NCBI RefSeq assembly: GCF_003675385.1
Contig: NZ_RCWZ01000004.1
Coordinates: forward strand, 1 to 64,000
Direction: 5' to 3'
Length of the DNA: 64,000 bases
Source of the DNA: Mucilaginibacter kameinonensis
Lineage (GTDB): Bacteria; Bacteroidota; Bacteroidia; Sphingobacteriales; Sphingobacteriaceae
A program made the position numbers and the translations under genes. Positions 33,894 to 42,457 of the stretch are shown here, in pieces. Within the stretch, counting starts at the first letter, position 1, and every line of letters starts with the position of its first letter. The notes under the pieces were generated by a model. That model saw only the letters and a program-made list of their open reading frames with translations. It did no database searches and was not told the DNA's origin.

Positions 33894-34763
33894 ATGAAAC
33901 GAACGCTTTTCCTGCTATTTTTTCTTTGTAGCGCATTAATTATTCAGGCGCAAAGTGTAGTTGAGCCATCTGCAGAAAAGCATCCCGAATGGACACAGCC
34001 ATTTCCGCCTTTTCAAATTGCCGGCAATCTTTACTATGTAGGCACCGCCGATCTGGCCTGTTATCTCATCACAACCCCGGCTGGCAATATCCTGATCAAT
34101 ACCGGGCTGACATCGTCCGAAACACAAATCATAGCAAATATCAAGGCCTTGGGTTTTAAGACTTCAGACACAAAAATCCTGCTGACAACGCAGGCCCACT
34201 TTGATCACATGGGCGCTATGGCGGCAATAAAGAAAATAACAAAAGCTAAAATGATGGCAGACGAAGGCGACGCGGCAGTAATAGCCGACGGAGGCCTTTC
34301 TGATTATGATCTTAAAGGCGATGTGCGCACATTCGCGCCGGTAAAAGTAGACCGTATTTTACACAATGGCGATATCATTAAATTGGGCAACATGAAGCTC
34401 ACCATACTTCACCATCCCGGCCATACAAAAGGTTCGTGCAGCTATTTATTTGATGTAAAAGATAATAAACGCGGCTACAGGGTTTTGATCGCCAACATGC
34501 CTACGATTGTTACCGATAAAAAATTTTCGGATATCCCCTCTTATCCCGGCATTGCTAATGACTATGCTTATACCTTGAAGGCAATGAAAGGCTTAAAATT
34601 TGATATCTGGCTGGCCTCCCATGGCATCCAATTCAACCTCCTTAGCAAACATAAACCAGGCAGCCCTTATAATCCTATGGCTTTTGCCGATAAGAAGAAT
34701 TATTACGATGAAATAGCCGAACTGCAGACAGAGTATGATAAGAAAATAGCGGCAGCGAAATAA
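33894..34763 (+). CDS. subclass B3 metallo-beta-lactamase with Gln in the zinc motif
   Basis: 289 residues with a signal peptide (1-20). The QIAGNLYYVGTADLACYLI segment (41-59) is typical of subclass B3. Zinc-site residues are Gln100-Ala-His102-Phe-Asp104-His105, then His177 (HHPGHTKGS) and His243 (ASHGIQ). Standard B3 enzymes have His at the first position (His116 in BBL numbering); Gln is known from GOB-type enzymes. The likely activity is periplasmic hydrolysis of beta-lactams including carbapenems. It is divergent from a serine beta-lactamase-like gene; no transfer elements are near, so it is probably intrinsic. Confidence 0.88.
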   Translation: MKRTLFLLFFLCSALIIQAQSVVEPSAEKHPEWTQPFPPFQIAGNLYYVGTADLACYLITTPAGNILINTGLTSSETQIIANIKALGFKTSDTKILLTTQAHFDHMGAMAAIKKITKAKMMADEGDAAVIADGGLSDYDLKGDVRTFAPVKVDRILHNGDIIKLGNMKLTILHHPGHTKGSCSYLFDVKDNKRGYRVLIANMPTIVTDKKFSDIPSYPGIANDYAYTLKAMKGLKFDIWLASHGIQFNLLSKHKPGSPYNPMAFADKKNYYDEIAELQTEYDKKIAAAK

Positions 34764-34857
34764 TTAACAGATCGCAGTTAAGCTACGCTCAACCACGATC
34801 TGTTAAAGAATCTTTGTCAATAATTCTTATATTTAAAAATCTCCCCGCATAAAGCTT

Positions 34858-36414
34858 ATGACAATGAAATCATCCTATCTGTCGCTAATTTTATTACTAC
34901 TGCTCCCCGTCCTCACCTTCGCCCAAACAAAACCACTGCCCCGTATTGCAATAGCTGGCCTCGCTATTGAATCGAGCACATTTTCGCCGGCACTTACCGA
35001 TGAGGCGGCATTTCATGCTAAATATGCTGTGGATGTTTTTAGCACCTATCCGTTTATGGCTGCTGATTCTCCGCTTCGCAAAAAAGCAAGCTGGTTTCCT
35101 ACCATAGTTGGCAAATCGTTACCTGGCGGGGCGGTTACACGTGCCGCCTATGAATCGCTGGTGAACCAAACGCTCGACTCGCTAAAAAAACACCTCCCTT
35201 ATGACGGTCTTTACTTTGATATTCATGGCGCTATGAGCGTTGTTGGTCTTGATGACCCGGAAGGGGATTTTATTGTACGGATAAGAAAGGTGATTGGAAA
35301 TAAAACCATGATCTCTACCTCTATGGATCTGCACGGCAATGTTTCATGGCGACTGGCCCAAAACTCAGACCTGATTACCTGCTACCGCATGGCCCCGCAC
35401 GAAGATGCCATGCAAACCAAACAACGCGCTGTACAAAACCTTATCGACCGGATTGAAAGCGGTAAAGGCAAACCTGCTTATAAGGCTTACATTGCTGTAC
35501 CTATTTTACTCCCCGGCGAAAAAACAAGCACCCGCATTGAGCCCGGCAAAAGCCTGTACAAACAGGTAGCGCCCGCTGCTTTGCAAAGTGGTATTACCGA
35601 TGCAGCTATATGGATTGGCTATGCCTGGGCCGATGAGCCCCGCAACCACGCAGTTGTAATGGTTACCGGCGACGACAAACAAAAAGTAACCCATACTGCC
35701 GAACAACTGGCCCAAAGTTTTTGGGATGTTCGCAACCAATTTGAATTTGTAGCGCCAACTGGCACATTAACCGAATGCCTGGATAAAGCCATCGCCAGCC
35801 CCAAACATCCTTTTTATATCAGCGACTCGGGCGATAACCCTACCGCCGGCGGTGCCGGCGATGCCACCTGGACGCTGACGCAGATCCTTGCCCGGCCGGA
35901 ATTTAAAGCAGCGAACGGGCCTTCGCTGCTTTATGCGTCTATCCCTGCGCCCGAACTCATCAAAAGTGCCATTGCCGCCGGCGTGGGCAATCATGTAGAA
36001 GGCTATGCCGGCGCGGCAGTCGACAACCGTTTTGCGCCGCCAGTGAAGCTATCCGGCACTGTGGAGTCTATTGTATCTGGTGATAAGGACGCCGAAGTTG
36101 AGGCTGTAATAAAAGTTGGCAGCGCTTATGTTATCATCACCCAAAAACGGAAGCCTTACCATAAAGAGATAGATTTTACCCGTCTTGGCCTTAACCCGCG
36201 TACGGCAGATATTGTAGTTGTAAAAATAGGCTACCTCGAACCCGAGCTATACGCCATGCGTGCCGACTGGCTGTTGGCCATTACGCCAGGCGGTGTAGAT
36301 CAAAATATCGAACGCCTACCCTACCACCGCATTCAGCGGCCGATGTTCCCGCTGGACAAAGACATGAAAGATCCGGATTTGAAAGCTAAGCTGGTGCCCT
36401 TGTCTGATAAATAA
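34858..36414 (+). CDS. secreted M81 (MlrC-type) metallopeptidase
   Basis: 518 residues from 34858; a second ATG at 34864 starts the signal peptide cleanly (SYLSLILLLLLPVLTFAQ) and may be the real start. The M81/MlrC pattern is clear: AGLAIESSTFSP near the mature N-terminus, YFDIHGAM (about 120), STSMDLHGNVS (about 158-168), and DSGDNPTAGGAGD (about 325). The family includes the enzyme for the last step of microcystin breakdown; here the substrate is probably a small linear peptide. It follows the B3 enzyme by 95 bp and is likely co-transcribed. Confidence 0.88.
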   Translation: MTMKSSYLSLILLLLLPVLTFAQTKPLPRIAIAGLAIESSTFSPALTDEAAFHAKYAVDVFSTYPFMAADSPLRKKASWFPTIVGKSLPGGAVTRAAYESLVNQTLDSLKKHLPYDGLYFDIHGAMSVVGLDDPEGDFIVRIRKVIGNKTMISTSMDLHGNVSWRLAQNSDLITCYRMAPHEDAMQTKQRAVQNLIDRIESGKGKPAYKAYIAVPILLPGEKTSTRIEPGKSLYKQVAPAALQSGITDAAIWIGYAWADEPRNHAVVMVTGDDKQKVTHTAEQLAQSFWDVRNQFEFVAPTGTLTECLDKAIASPKHPFYISDSGDNPTAGGAGDATWTLTQILARPEFKAANGPSLLYASIPAPELIKSAIAAGVGNHVEGYAGAAVDNRFAPPVKLSGTVESIVSGDKDAEVEAVIKVGSAYVIITQKRKPYHKEIDFTRLGLNPRTADIVVVKIGYLEPELYAMRADWLLAITPGGVDQNIERLPYHRIQRPMFPLDKDMKDPDLKAKLVPLSDK

Positions 36415-36415
36415 G

Positions 36416-36517
36416 ATGAGCGCCTTTTATCGCGATAACCCAAAACGGGAAATATTCGGCCATGGTTTCAACACAATCCTTGTACAACGAGATATTGTGG
36501 GGAATGGTGGCCAATAA
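36416..36517 (+). CDS. possible 33-residue ORF after the M81 gene
   Basis: ATG two bases after the M81 stop; MSAFYRDNPKREIFGHGFNT followed by VQRDIVGNGG and a stop. Compositionally protein-like, but too short for a family call; it may be a remnant of a longer gene. Confidence 0.2.
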   Translation: MSAFYRDNPKREIFGHGFNTILVQRDIVGNGGQ

Positions 36518-36526
36518 AAGTAAACT

Positions 36527-37132
36527 TTAAAATGCAGAAACAACTTTAATACAAGGTACAAAGCTATATGCTGCCCCGCCCTGAGTATATAGCTGCTGGT
36601 TCAGTATCCCGGGAGTAATTTTGAACGACAGGTTATTATCCACAGTGTATGAGTGAATCATCTTAGCATCAATATAGGCGTCAATTGCCTGTATCCCCCA
36701 TATTCCTAAAATGCTAATGATACATATATCCCGGTTACGCCTTGCGTTTTCACGCGCCGATGCCAAAATGCCATCACTAACATAATTTTCCGGGCTACTA
36801 TACCTTATATATTCTGAATAATAGGGATCGCCCTTTTTTGGAGGACCAACATTACGATAGCGTGATAGTGTAAGATATTCGTGATAATATTGCTGATTGT
36901 GAATGGTATTGATCACCAAAGCGCTGAGTCCACCGTAAATAAGCGGGACTTTCCAGGCCCGATGATTATACGCCTGCCCCCAGCCCGGCAACATCAACGA
37001 ACGGGTCACGGCCTTATGGGCTGAATGAGCACTGTCAGGATGATAAATTTTCTCTTTTACGATACCGGTTTGCGCAAAAGTTGCGGATAGATAGCAGGTA
37101 AAAGCGCTGCAAAAAAACAGGATTTTATACAT
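36527..37132 (-). CDS. DUF5683 membrane protein
   Basis: 201 residues with a signal peptide (1-20, CYLSATFAQ). The core SLMLPGWGQAYNHRAWKVPL with a membrane segment next to it, and DICIISILGIWGIQAIDAYI as a second, match DUF5683, a Bacteroidota family of unknown role in the envelope. It is divergent from a GNAT gene. Confidence 0.8.
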   Translation of the reverse strand: MYKILFFCSAFTCYLSATFAQTGIVKEKIYHPDSAHSAHKAVTRSLMLPGWGQAYNHRAWKVPLIYGGLSALVINTIHNQQYYHEYLTLSRYRNVGPPKKGDPYYSEYIRYSSPENYVSDGILASARENARRNRDICIISILGIWGIQAIDAYIDAKMIHSYTVDNNLSFKITPGILNQQLYTQGGAAYSFVPCIKVVSAF

Positions 37133-37332
37133 TACAGATCACCAATTTTATGATAAGGAGGCTAAAGGTTGCGCTTGATCACCAAGTGATCAATTACATA
37201 CCCTCGCCGGGTTGCAGGTTTACTAACGGAGAAAAGCATATTTTAATATATACCGAACGGTTAAGGGGGCAGAATTATGCAAGTTTAAATTACATTCATG
37301 GCCGGTTGCGCAATTACCGTACTTTTACCGCG

Positions 37333-37788
37333 ATGGAAACAGTTACCCTAAAAAGAACAAACAGCGATAATCCCGATTTCAGAGTCCTTGTTACCAAGCT
37401 TGATGCAGATCTCCGTAGTCGTAACGGTGATATGATGGATTTTTATGATCATCATAACATTATCGAAAAAAATGATACCGTAATTATTGCTTACATAGAT
37501 GATAAACCTGCCGGTTGCGGCTGTTTTAAACCTTTTGATCAGGAATCGATAGAAGTTAAAAGAATGTTTGTTGAACCCGATGCAAGGGGAAATGGCATCA
37601 GCAAAATAGTTTTAAACGAACTGGAAAGCTGGGCCCGCGAACTCGGTTTTAAGTTTGCAGTCCTCGAAAGCGCCAGCAAGCAGATTGAAGCACATAACCT
37701 GTACCACAAATCGGGATATGAACGTATCGAGAACTATGCCCCATATGTTGATTTACCGTATAGCTTCTGCTTCAGGAAAACGTTGTGA
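37333..37788 (+). CDS. GNAT-family N-acetyltransferase
   Basis: 151 residues from the ATG at 37333. The open frame reaches 37150, but the first 61 residues lack family character and the fold begins just after this Met. The acetyl-CoA loop is VEPDARGNGISKIVL (Arg/Gln-x-x-Gly-x-Gly/Ala), preceded by KRMFV, with the later LESASKQIEAHNLYHKSGY helix. It transfers an acetyl group to an unknown small-molecule or protein amine. Confidence 0.82.
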   Translation: METVTLKRTNSDNPDFRVLVTKLDADLRSRNGDMMDFYDHHNIIEKNDTVIIAYIDDKPAGCGCFKPFDQESIEVKRMFVEPDARGNGISKIVLNELESWARELGFKFAVLESASKQIEAHNLYHKSGYERIENYAPYVDLPYSFCFRKTL

Positions 37789-37848
37789 CATGACCTGATT
37801 TTAGTTTAAAATGAGTTAGGGGTAAGGGCAATCTCTATTGAATAAAAA

Positions 37849-38003
37849 ATGTCATTTCGATAGAGCAGGGCGGGAAAGAACGTGGGGGCGAAAGAGAAAT
37901 CTTCTACAACCTGCAAAACCACTACGCGTAGCTCAAAGGCATGGCGTAGAAGATTTCTCCTCACTCCCCCTTCACAATCCTTTCGGGTTCGTTCGAAATG
38001 ACA
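37849..38003. repeat. palindromic repeat, ATGTCATTTCGA family, copy 2
   Basis: Ends ATGTCATTTCGA and TCGAAATGACA, inner stem AGAGAAATCTTCTAC/GTAGAAGATTTCTC, and a central GCGTAGC/GGCGTAG loop. The layout matches the element at 22390-22533. It lies between convergent genes. Confidence 0.85.
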
Positions 38004-38030
38004 ACTGGCTTTCATTATTTTAAACTCATA

Positions 38031-38564
38031 TTAGTTTAAAATGATCTGCGGCAGATCATAGCGCCGTGACATATCATCAATAAAAAGCTTTTCAATTAAA
38101 GTGTTCAGGTATTTAGCGTCGGCCTCAGCCATGGGGAAGGTCATGTTGTAAATTTCAAACGGCGTATTATCAACCTGCTTATAAGAGCCAAAGCTGCGCA
38201 ATATGCAACCCGGGTTGGGTTTATATAAACTGTGGCTGATAATTAGCCGACTCTGCAGCCTTTTAATAATATACCTTGTTTTAAACAGTCCATAATCGCG
38301 CTGGTAACTAACTGAGCGTGTATTAATGATGAGGTTTTCCCATCCAAAAAAATTCCATAATGAATATTTAGCCAGTAACACAAATAGCAGCCCGAAACAG
38401 ATAACCATTCCCGGAATATGCCATACAACACCCAAACCAATAACTGTTAAAATAAGCAGGTTGGCAAAAACAAGAGCCAGTTTACCTATAAACGGATTAC
38501 TTACGTTTACGGAAACATAAACGCATATACCGTCGCTGAAAATTTCAGATTTAGGCTGATTCAT
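38031..38564 (-). CDS. membrane protein with PH-like domain, unknown
   Basis: 177 residues. Two close membrane segments (about 27-65) are followed by a soluble domain with WENLIINTRSVSYQRDYGLF, a pattern seen in bacterial PH-domain (YdbT/DUF304-like) membrane proteins. No function is assigned. It ends convergently with the GNAT gene and repeat element. Confidence 0.5.
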   Translation of the reverse strand: MNQPKSEIFSDGICVYVSVNVSNPFIGKLALVFANLLILTVIGLGVVWHIPGMVICFGLLFVLLAKYSLWNFFGWENLIINTRSVSYQRDYGLFKTRYIIKRLQSRLIISHSLYKPNPGCILRSFGSYKQVDNTPFEIYNMTFPMAEADAKYLNTLIEKLFIDDMSRRYDLPQIILN

Positions 38565-38593
38565 TGTTTTTATAACTGGTAATGCTAAGATAC

Positions 38594-38618
38594 AAAAAAG
38601 CCCTGCTTTCGCAGGGCT
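38594..38618 (-). terminator. terminator of tonB-like gene
   Basis: AGCCCTGC/GCAGGGCT stem with TTTC-type loop; TTTTTTGT follows on the minus strand. Confidence 0.8.
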
Positions 38619-38680
38619 AAAACACAGTCAGCAACTCTAACACACACACTTAATTAAAAATTATAGCAGAAACTTATTAC

Positions 38681-39520
38681 CTATTCTTCTGTCGCTAACT
38701 GAAAGCTTATTGGGATACTATATCTAACACGCACATTCTGTCCGTTTTGCACGCCTGGTTTCCAGGCCTTGGCCAGTTTTAATACACGGGTTGCTTCTTC
38801 ATCAAAACCATAACCGGCGCCACGGTCAACTTTAATATTTGAAAGTGTCCCGTCTTTTTCAATAATAAAACTCATAAACACCCTACCTGAAACACCCTGC
38901 TCTTGTGCAACCGCCGGGAAACGCAGGTTTTTCTGTAAAAACTTGGCCCAGGCAGCGGCTCCACCTACAGGTTCAGGCATAACTTCCAAACCATCTATGG
39001 TATGCACCCCGTCATCCACCTTGGCTGTACCGGGGCCGCCAGGTGTACCAATTTCGGTTTTTAATACATTACCGTCCCCAACAGGACCTTTGACATCTTC
39101 AGATCCTATTGCCGCGTCTTTCAAATCATTGATAGTTGGCGGATCTGTCGGCGGATCTGTGGTAACCAAATGTGGATTTGTAAATACTTTGGTTTCAACC
39201 TGAACTGCAGGCTTTTGTTGTTGCTGTGCCGCTGCAGGCGGATCGGGTTGTTTTGGTTTAGCCTCAACAGGAGGCTTAGGGATATCTACCGGATTTTTAA
39301 GTGACACTTCATGAAATACGTATTCTTTTTTCGGCTTAGCCTTAAAAACTATGGTAGCAGCCGAGAGTACAGCTACGGCAGCAAAAGCTATCCCCATAGC
39401 CTTAGTTAAGGTTTTTGAATAAGTACTGCGTAATTCATACGCGCCATAATTTTTGTTGCGATGGTCAAATACAAGGTCGAGCCACTCGGCATTGTACAAA
39501 TCAAATTTGGTGATAAGCAT
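38681..39520 (-). CDS. energy transducer TonB
   Basis: 279 residues. A cytoplasmic N-terminus (DLYNAEWLDLVFDHRNKNYGAY) is typical of Bacteroidota TonB; a membrane segment (about 42-60) and a Pro/Lys-rich periplasmic linker (75-110) follow; the C-terminal TonB fold (about 185-279) has FPAVAQEQGVSGRVFMSFII and VRYSIPISFQL. It transmits the proton-motive force to TonB-dependent receptors such as those at 13034 and 52023. ExbB and ExbD genes are not adjacent. Confidence 0.9.
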   Translation of the reverse strand: MLITKFDLYNAEWLDLVFDHRNKNYGAYELRSTYSKTLTKAMGIAFAAVAVLSAATIVFKAKPKKEYVFHEVSLKNPVDIPKPPVEAKPKQPDPPAAAQQQQKPAVQVETKVFTNPHLVTTDPPTDPPTINDLKDAAIGSEDVKGPVGDGNVLKTEIGTPGGPGTAKVDDGVHTIDGLEVMPEPVGGAAAWAKFLQKNLRFPAVAQEQGVSGRVFMSFIIEKDGTLSNIKVDRGAGYGFDEEATRVLKLAKAWKPGVQNGQNVRVRYSIPISFQLATEE

Positions 39521-39816
39521 ATTTTCGGAATTAAATTTTATTAATAACGAATATACCTATATTATATTTTGAAAAAAGTAGAAATATTTCAAAATAATTC
39601 TGTCTAATTTTTCATCTGATTTTCATCTTCTATAAAAACAGACATAATTCATAAAAAGATTAAAAAATCATTCAACAAAACATTTTTTATCTCATAAAAT
39701 AAAAAAATCATCAATAAAAATTGACTTTAAAAGCATTTTAAACAATCAAATCACAAAAAATTTAAAATTCTTCAAAAAAAACTATCAATTATTTACAGTT
39801 TTTATTACTTTTAGAT
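39521..39816. other. very AT-rich spacer between divergent genes
   Basis: Separates tonB and the third PFHxFW gene. Dominated by A and T runs; no gene seen. It must hold promoters for both directions. Confidence 0.5.
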
Positions 39817-40173
39817 ATGGTTAACAGGCTTTACAAACTTATTGCCTTATTTTTTCTACTCTTTTACGGATTTACCGCATCCGCAAAGGGTGGATTATAC
39901 CATTATTACCACAAAAGCGCTAAAAAAACCACTGTATCTGCAACAATACCCCATCACAATCCATTTAACCTGGAGTTTGTACTTAATAATGTACCCGCTC
40001 CGGTTATTAATGTACAGCAACACAGGGGTGCGCACTCTTTACAGGCGTTTGTAGCAACGCCCGGCAGTTACACAATTAGATTTAAGTACCTTGATTTTAA
40101 TTGCGGATTGGATACAAGCAAATTGTCCCAGCTCCGCAAACTCATCCTTTTTCCGTTTCACGACTTTTGGTAG
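39817..40173 (+). CDS. small secreted protein with C-terminal PFHxFW motif (3 of 3)
   Basis: 118 residues. Signal peptide about 1-23 (LFFLLFYGFTASA). The mature part is rich in His and Tyr at the start (GGLYHYYHKSAKK, PHHNPFN) and ends in KLILFPFHDFW. The terminal motif matches 16379 and 18948 exactly in the Pro-Phe-His-x-Phe-Trp positions, while the rest of the chain differs. It lies between tonB and amt. Function unknown. Confidence 0.65.
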   Translation: MVNRLYKLIALFFLLFYGFTASAKGGLYHYYHKSAKKTTVSATIPHHNPFNLEFVLNNVPAPVINVQQHRGAHSLQAFVATPGSYTIRFKYLDFNCGLDTSKLSQLRKLILFPFHDFW

Positions 40174-40327
40174 GCTAAAAAACAATTCCCAACCCACATG
40201 CCCTGATTAAGCATGAGGGATTATTGTTTTTTAAAAAATTTAGTTTTAATACTGTCCGGTGTTTTTGATTGGACACCGGGCGGTATTATTCAAACCTTTA
40301 TTTTTTTTCCTCCCTTAAACCCGAAAC

Positions 40328-41638
40328 ATGAAAAAATTCATACCTTTTGGCATACTCTTAATTGTAATTGTATTAGCCCTTATATATCCTTCAGTTACCC
40401 TTACAACCGTTAAAGACAGCAAAATTGACAGCGGCGATACCGCCTGGCTATTAGTAAGTACCGCCCTTGTATTGATCATGACCCCTGGTCTGGCATTTTT
40501 TTATGGCGGTATGGTGAGCAAAAAAAACGTACTATCAACCATGCTGCAAAGCTTTGTTTGTATGGGCGTAATTACCGTTATATGGGTAATATTTGGCTTT
40601 AGCCTTGCCTTTGGCGAAGACGAGTTTGGCGGCTTTATTGGCAACCCCGGCACTTTCTTTATGATGAAAGGCACATTAGGCAATGCCACATGGGAACTTG
40701 CCCCAACAATTCCACTGGTGCTATTCGCTATGTTCCAGTTAAAATTCGCGGTTATTACCCCCGCCCTTATCACCGGCGCCTTTGCCGAAAGGATCCGCTT
40801 TAACTCTTACGTAATTTTCCTTTGCCTGTTCATGATCTTCATATATGCCCCATTAGCTCACGCTACCTGGCATCCAAAAGGCTTCCTTTTCGGAAAAGGC
40901 GTACTTGACTTTGCCGGCGGTACCGTAGTACACATGAGCGCTGGCTGGGCAGCTTTGGCATCAGCTATCTATTTAAAAGGCCGTAACGAAACTTCACACA
41001 ATCCGGCCCGTATCAGCTACGTACTATTAGGTACAGGCTTATTATGGTTCGGCTGGTTTGGCTTCAATGCAGGCTCTGCATTAGGCTCAGGTACTTTAGC
41101 GGCAACCGCTTTGGCAACAACCACTACAGCATCTGCGGCGGCAGCTATGGCTTGGATGTTCTTTGATATCCTTCGCGGTAAAAAACCAGGTGTATTAGGT
41201 GCTTGTATTGGTGCGGTTGTAGGTTTAGTAGCTATTACCCCGGCTGCAGGCTTTGTAACTATCCCACACTCTTTAATTATTGGTATAGTAGCCGCTGTAG
41301 TGAGCAACCTGGTTGTGATTTGGAGAACAAAAACCAGCATCGACGATACACTTGACGTATTCCCTTGCCATGGCGTAGGCGGTATGGTTGGTATGCTTTT
41401 AACCGGCGTATTCGCGCACCAGAACGTTAATGCAGGCAACACTACCGGCAATGGTTTATATTATGGCGAAACACACCTTTTCATCATTCACTTAATTACA
41501 TTAATTGGCGTATCAGCCTTCGCGTTCTTCGGTTCATTCATTTTATTAAAGATCACCGACATGATCAGCACATTACGTGTAACCCCTGAAGAAGAGCTTG
41601 CAGGTTTGGATATCAGCCAGCACGACGAGGAGCTATAA
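40328..41638 (+). CDS. amt: ammonium transporter
   Basis: 436 residues with 11 or 12 membrane segments. The pore twin-His residues are in VVHMSAGWAALAS and FPCHGVGGMVGML; the signature LLWFGWFGFNAGSA and AFYGG-type segment (LAFFYGGMVSKKN) are present. It conducts NH4+ across the inner membrane. No glnK (P-II) gene is next to it, although amt and glnK usually pair. It lies 155 bp after a PFHxFW gene. Terminator at 41689-41714. Confidence 0.93.
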   Translation: MKKFIPFGILLIVIVLALIYPSVTLTTVKDSKIDSGDTAWLLVSTALVLIMTPGLAFFYGGMVSKKNVLSTMLQSFVCMGVITVIWVIFGFSLAFGEDEFGGFIGNPGTFFMMKGTLGNATWELAPTIPLVLFAMFQLKFAVITPALITGAFAERIRFNSYVIFLCLFMIFIYAPLAHATWHPKGFLFGKGVLDFAGGTVVHMSAGWAALASAIYLKGRNETSHNPARISYVLLGTGLLWFGWFGFNAGSALGSGTLAATALATTTTASAAAAMAWMFFDILRGKKPGVLGACIGAVVGLVAITPAAGFVTIPHSLIIGIVAAVVSNLVVIWRTKTSIDDTLDVFPCHGVGGMVGMLLTGVFAHQNVNAGNTTGNGLYYGETHLFIIHLITLIGVSAFAFFGSFILLKITDMISTLRVTPEEELAGLDISQHDEEL

Positions 41639-41688
41639 TCAACTCCTATCCCCTAACTGATTAAACTCAATTAACAACATAAAAAATA

Positions 41689-41714
41689 AGCCGCACCTTT
41701 TACAAGGTGCGGCT
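41689..41714 (+). terminator. amt terminator
   Basis: AGCCGCACCTT/AAGGTGCGGCT stem, loop TTAC, then CTTTTA on the plus strand. Confidence 0.8.
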
Positions 41715-41786
41715 CTTTTATTAAATACATTTATTCTACAGGCGCTTACGGCTCAACACAAACCAATACCTGCAAACTCAGAAAAA

Positions 41787-42383
41787 CTACCATTCTTTAG
41801 TTGAAACCCGCTTCACTTTCTTAACATCGTGCTTTTCCAGCGATGAAGTTTTAAGCATATAAGCTTTTAAATTATCACCCACATGCTTACTGCTAATCAC
41901 CACCTGGTTTAAGCAAGCGTTAAAATCTGCTTTCGATAGTTTTTCAGATGCCTTTTCTAAAGCAACATCTTTCCCGTGCATAAACTCTGCATTACCATAA
42001 CGGTTACGCTGATAAGGCTGATACACAAAATCTGTTAACCAATAACGATACTTTCCATCCTTCACCTCTACTCTGAGCGTATAGGCCATTTCACCACCTT
42101 CACTATTACCCACCAGACCTTTTTTATTGATCAAAAAAGAACCTGTACCGGTAAGCGCGTTACCATCCTTATCAGCCTTTGTTAGTTTAAGCGCTTTTGC
42201 CGGATAAGCCTTTTTAAAAAAATACAAACCACGGTCATAAAGCGTATCAGCTACAGCACCAGGCTGATCTACCGTTTTATAATAGATGTACTTGTTATTT
42301 TCGTCAAGGGCCAGCGAATCCTTTTGCGCAAAGGCACCCAACGAAAAAAGGAGACCAACAATGCCTAATAGTATCTTTTTCAT
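41787..42383 (-). CDS. secreted DUF4468-type protein
   Basis: 198 residues from the ATG at 42383; the open frame starts 15 codons earlier, but the signal peptide (MKKILLGIVGLLFSLGAFAQ) begins here. The mature part resembles DUF4468 (NNKYIYYKTVDQPG and YTLRVEVKDGKYRYWLTDF), an envelope domain of unknown role in Bacteroidota. A -7 box TATATTTG at 42388-42395 is 4 bases upstream of this ATG, supporting the start. It lies between the porin and amt genes. Confidence 0.75.
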   Translation of the reverse strand: MKKILLGIVGLLFSLGAFAQKDSLALDENNKYIYYKTVDQPGAVADTLYDRGLYFFKKAYPAKALKLTKADKDGNALTGTGSFLINKKGLVGNSEGGEMAYTLRVEVKDGKYRYWLTDFVYQPYQRNRYGNAEFMHGKDVALEKASEKLSKADFNACLNQVVISSKHVGDNLKAYMLKTSSLEKHDVKKVKRVSTKEW

Positions 42384-42387
42384 AAAA

Positions 42388-42424
42388 CAAATATAAAAGC
42401 CGCTCCGGATAATTCCGGAACGGC
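42388..42424 (-). promoter_or_regulatory. combined terminator hairpin and -7 box
   Basis: On the minus strand the hairpin AGCCGTTCCGGA/TCCGGAGCGGCT, which can end the porin transcript, runs directly into TTTTATATTTG, the -7 box of the DUF4468 gene. One short stretch thus serves as terminator of one gene and promoter of the next. Confidence 0.55.
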
Positions 42425-42457
42425 TCATGATAAAAATAGGGTCAATATAAACTTTTT

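Noticed and set aside
37150..37332. 61-residue N-terminal extension of the GNAT gene
   Set aside because: The sequence before METVTLKRTN lacks GNAT character and the domain is complete without it.
41017..41451. 144-codon ORF opposite amt
   Set aside because: Antisense shadow of conserved Amt codons, Pro/Ala-rich low complexity.
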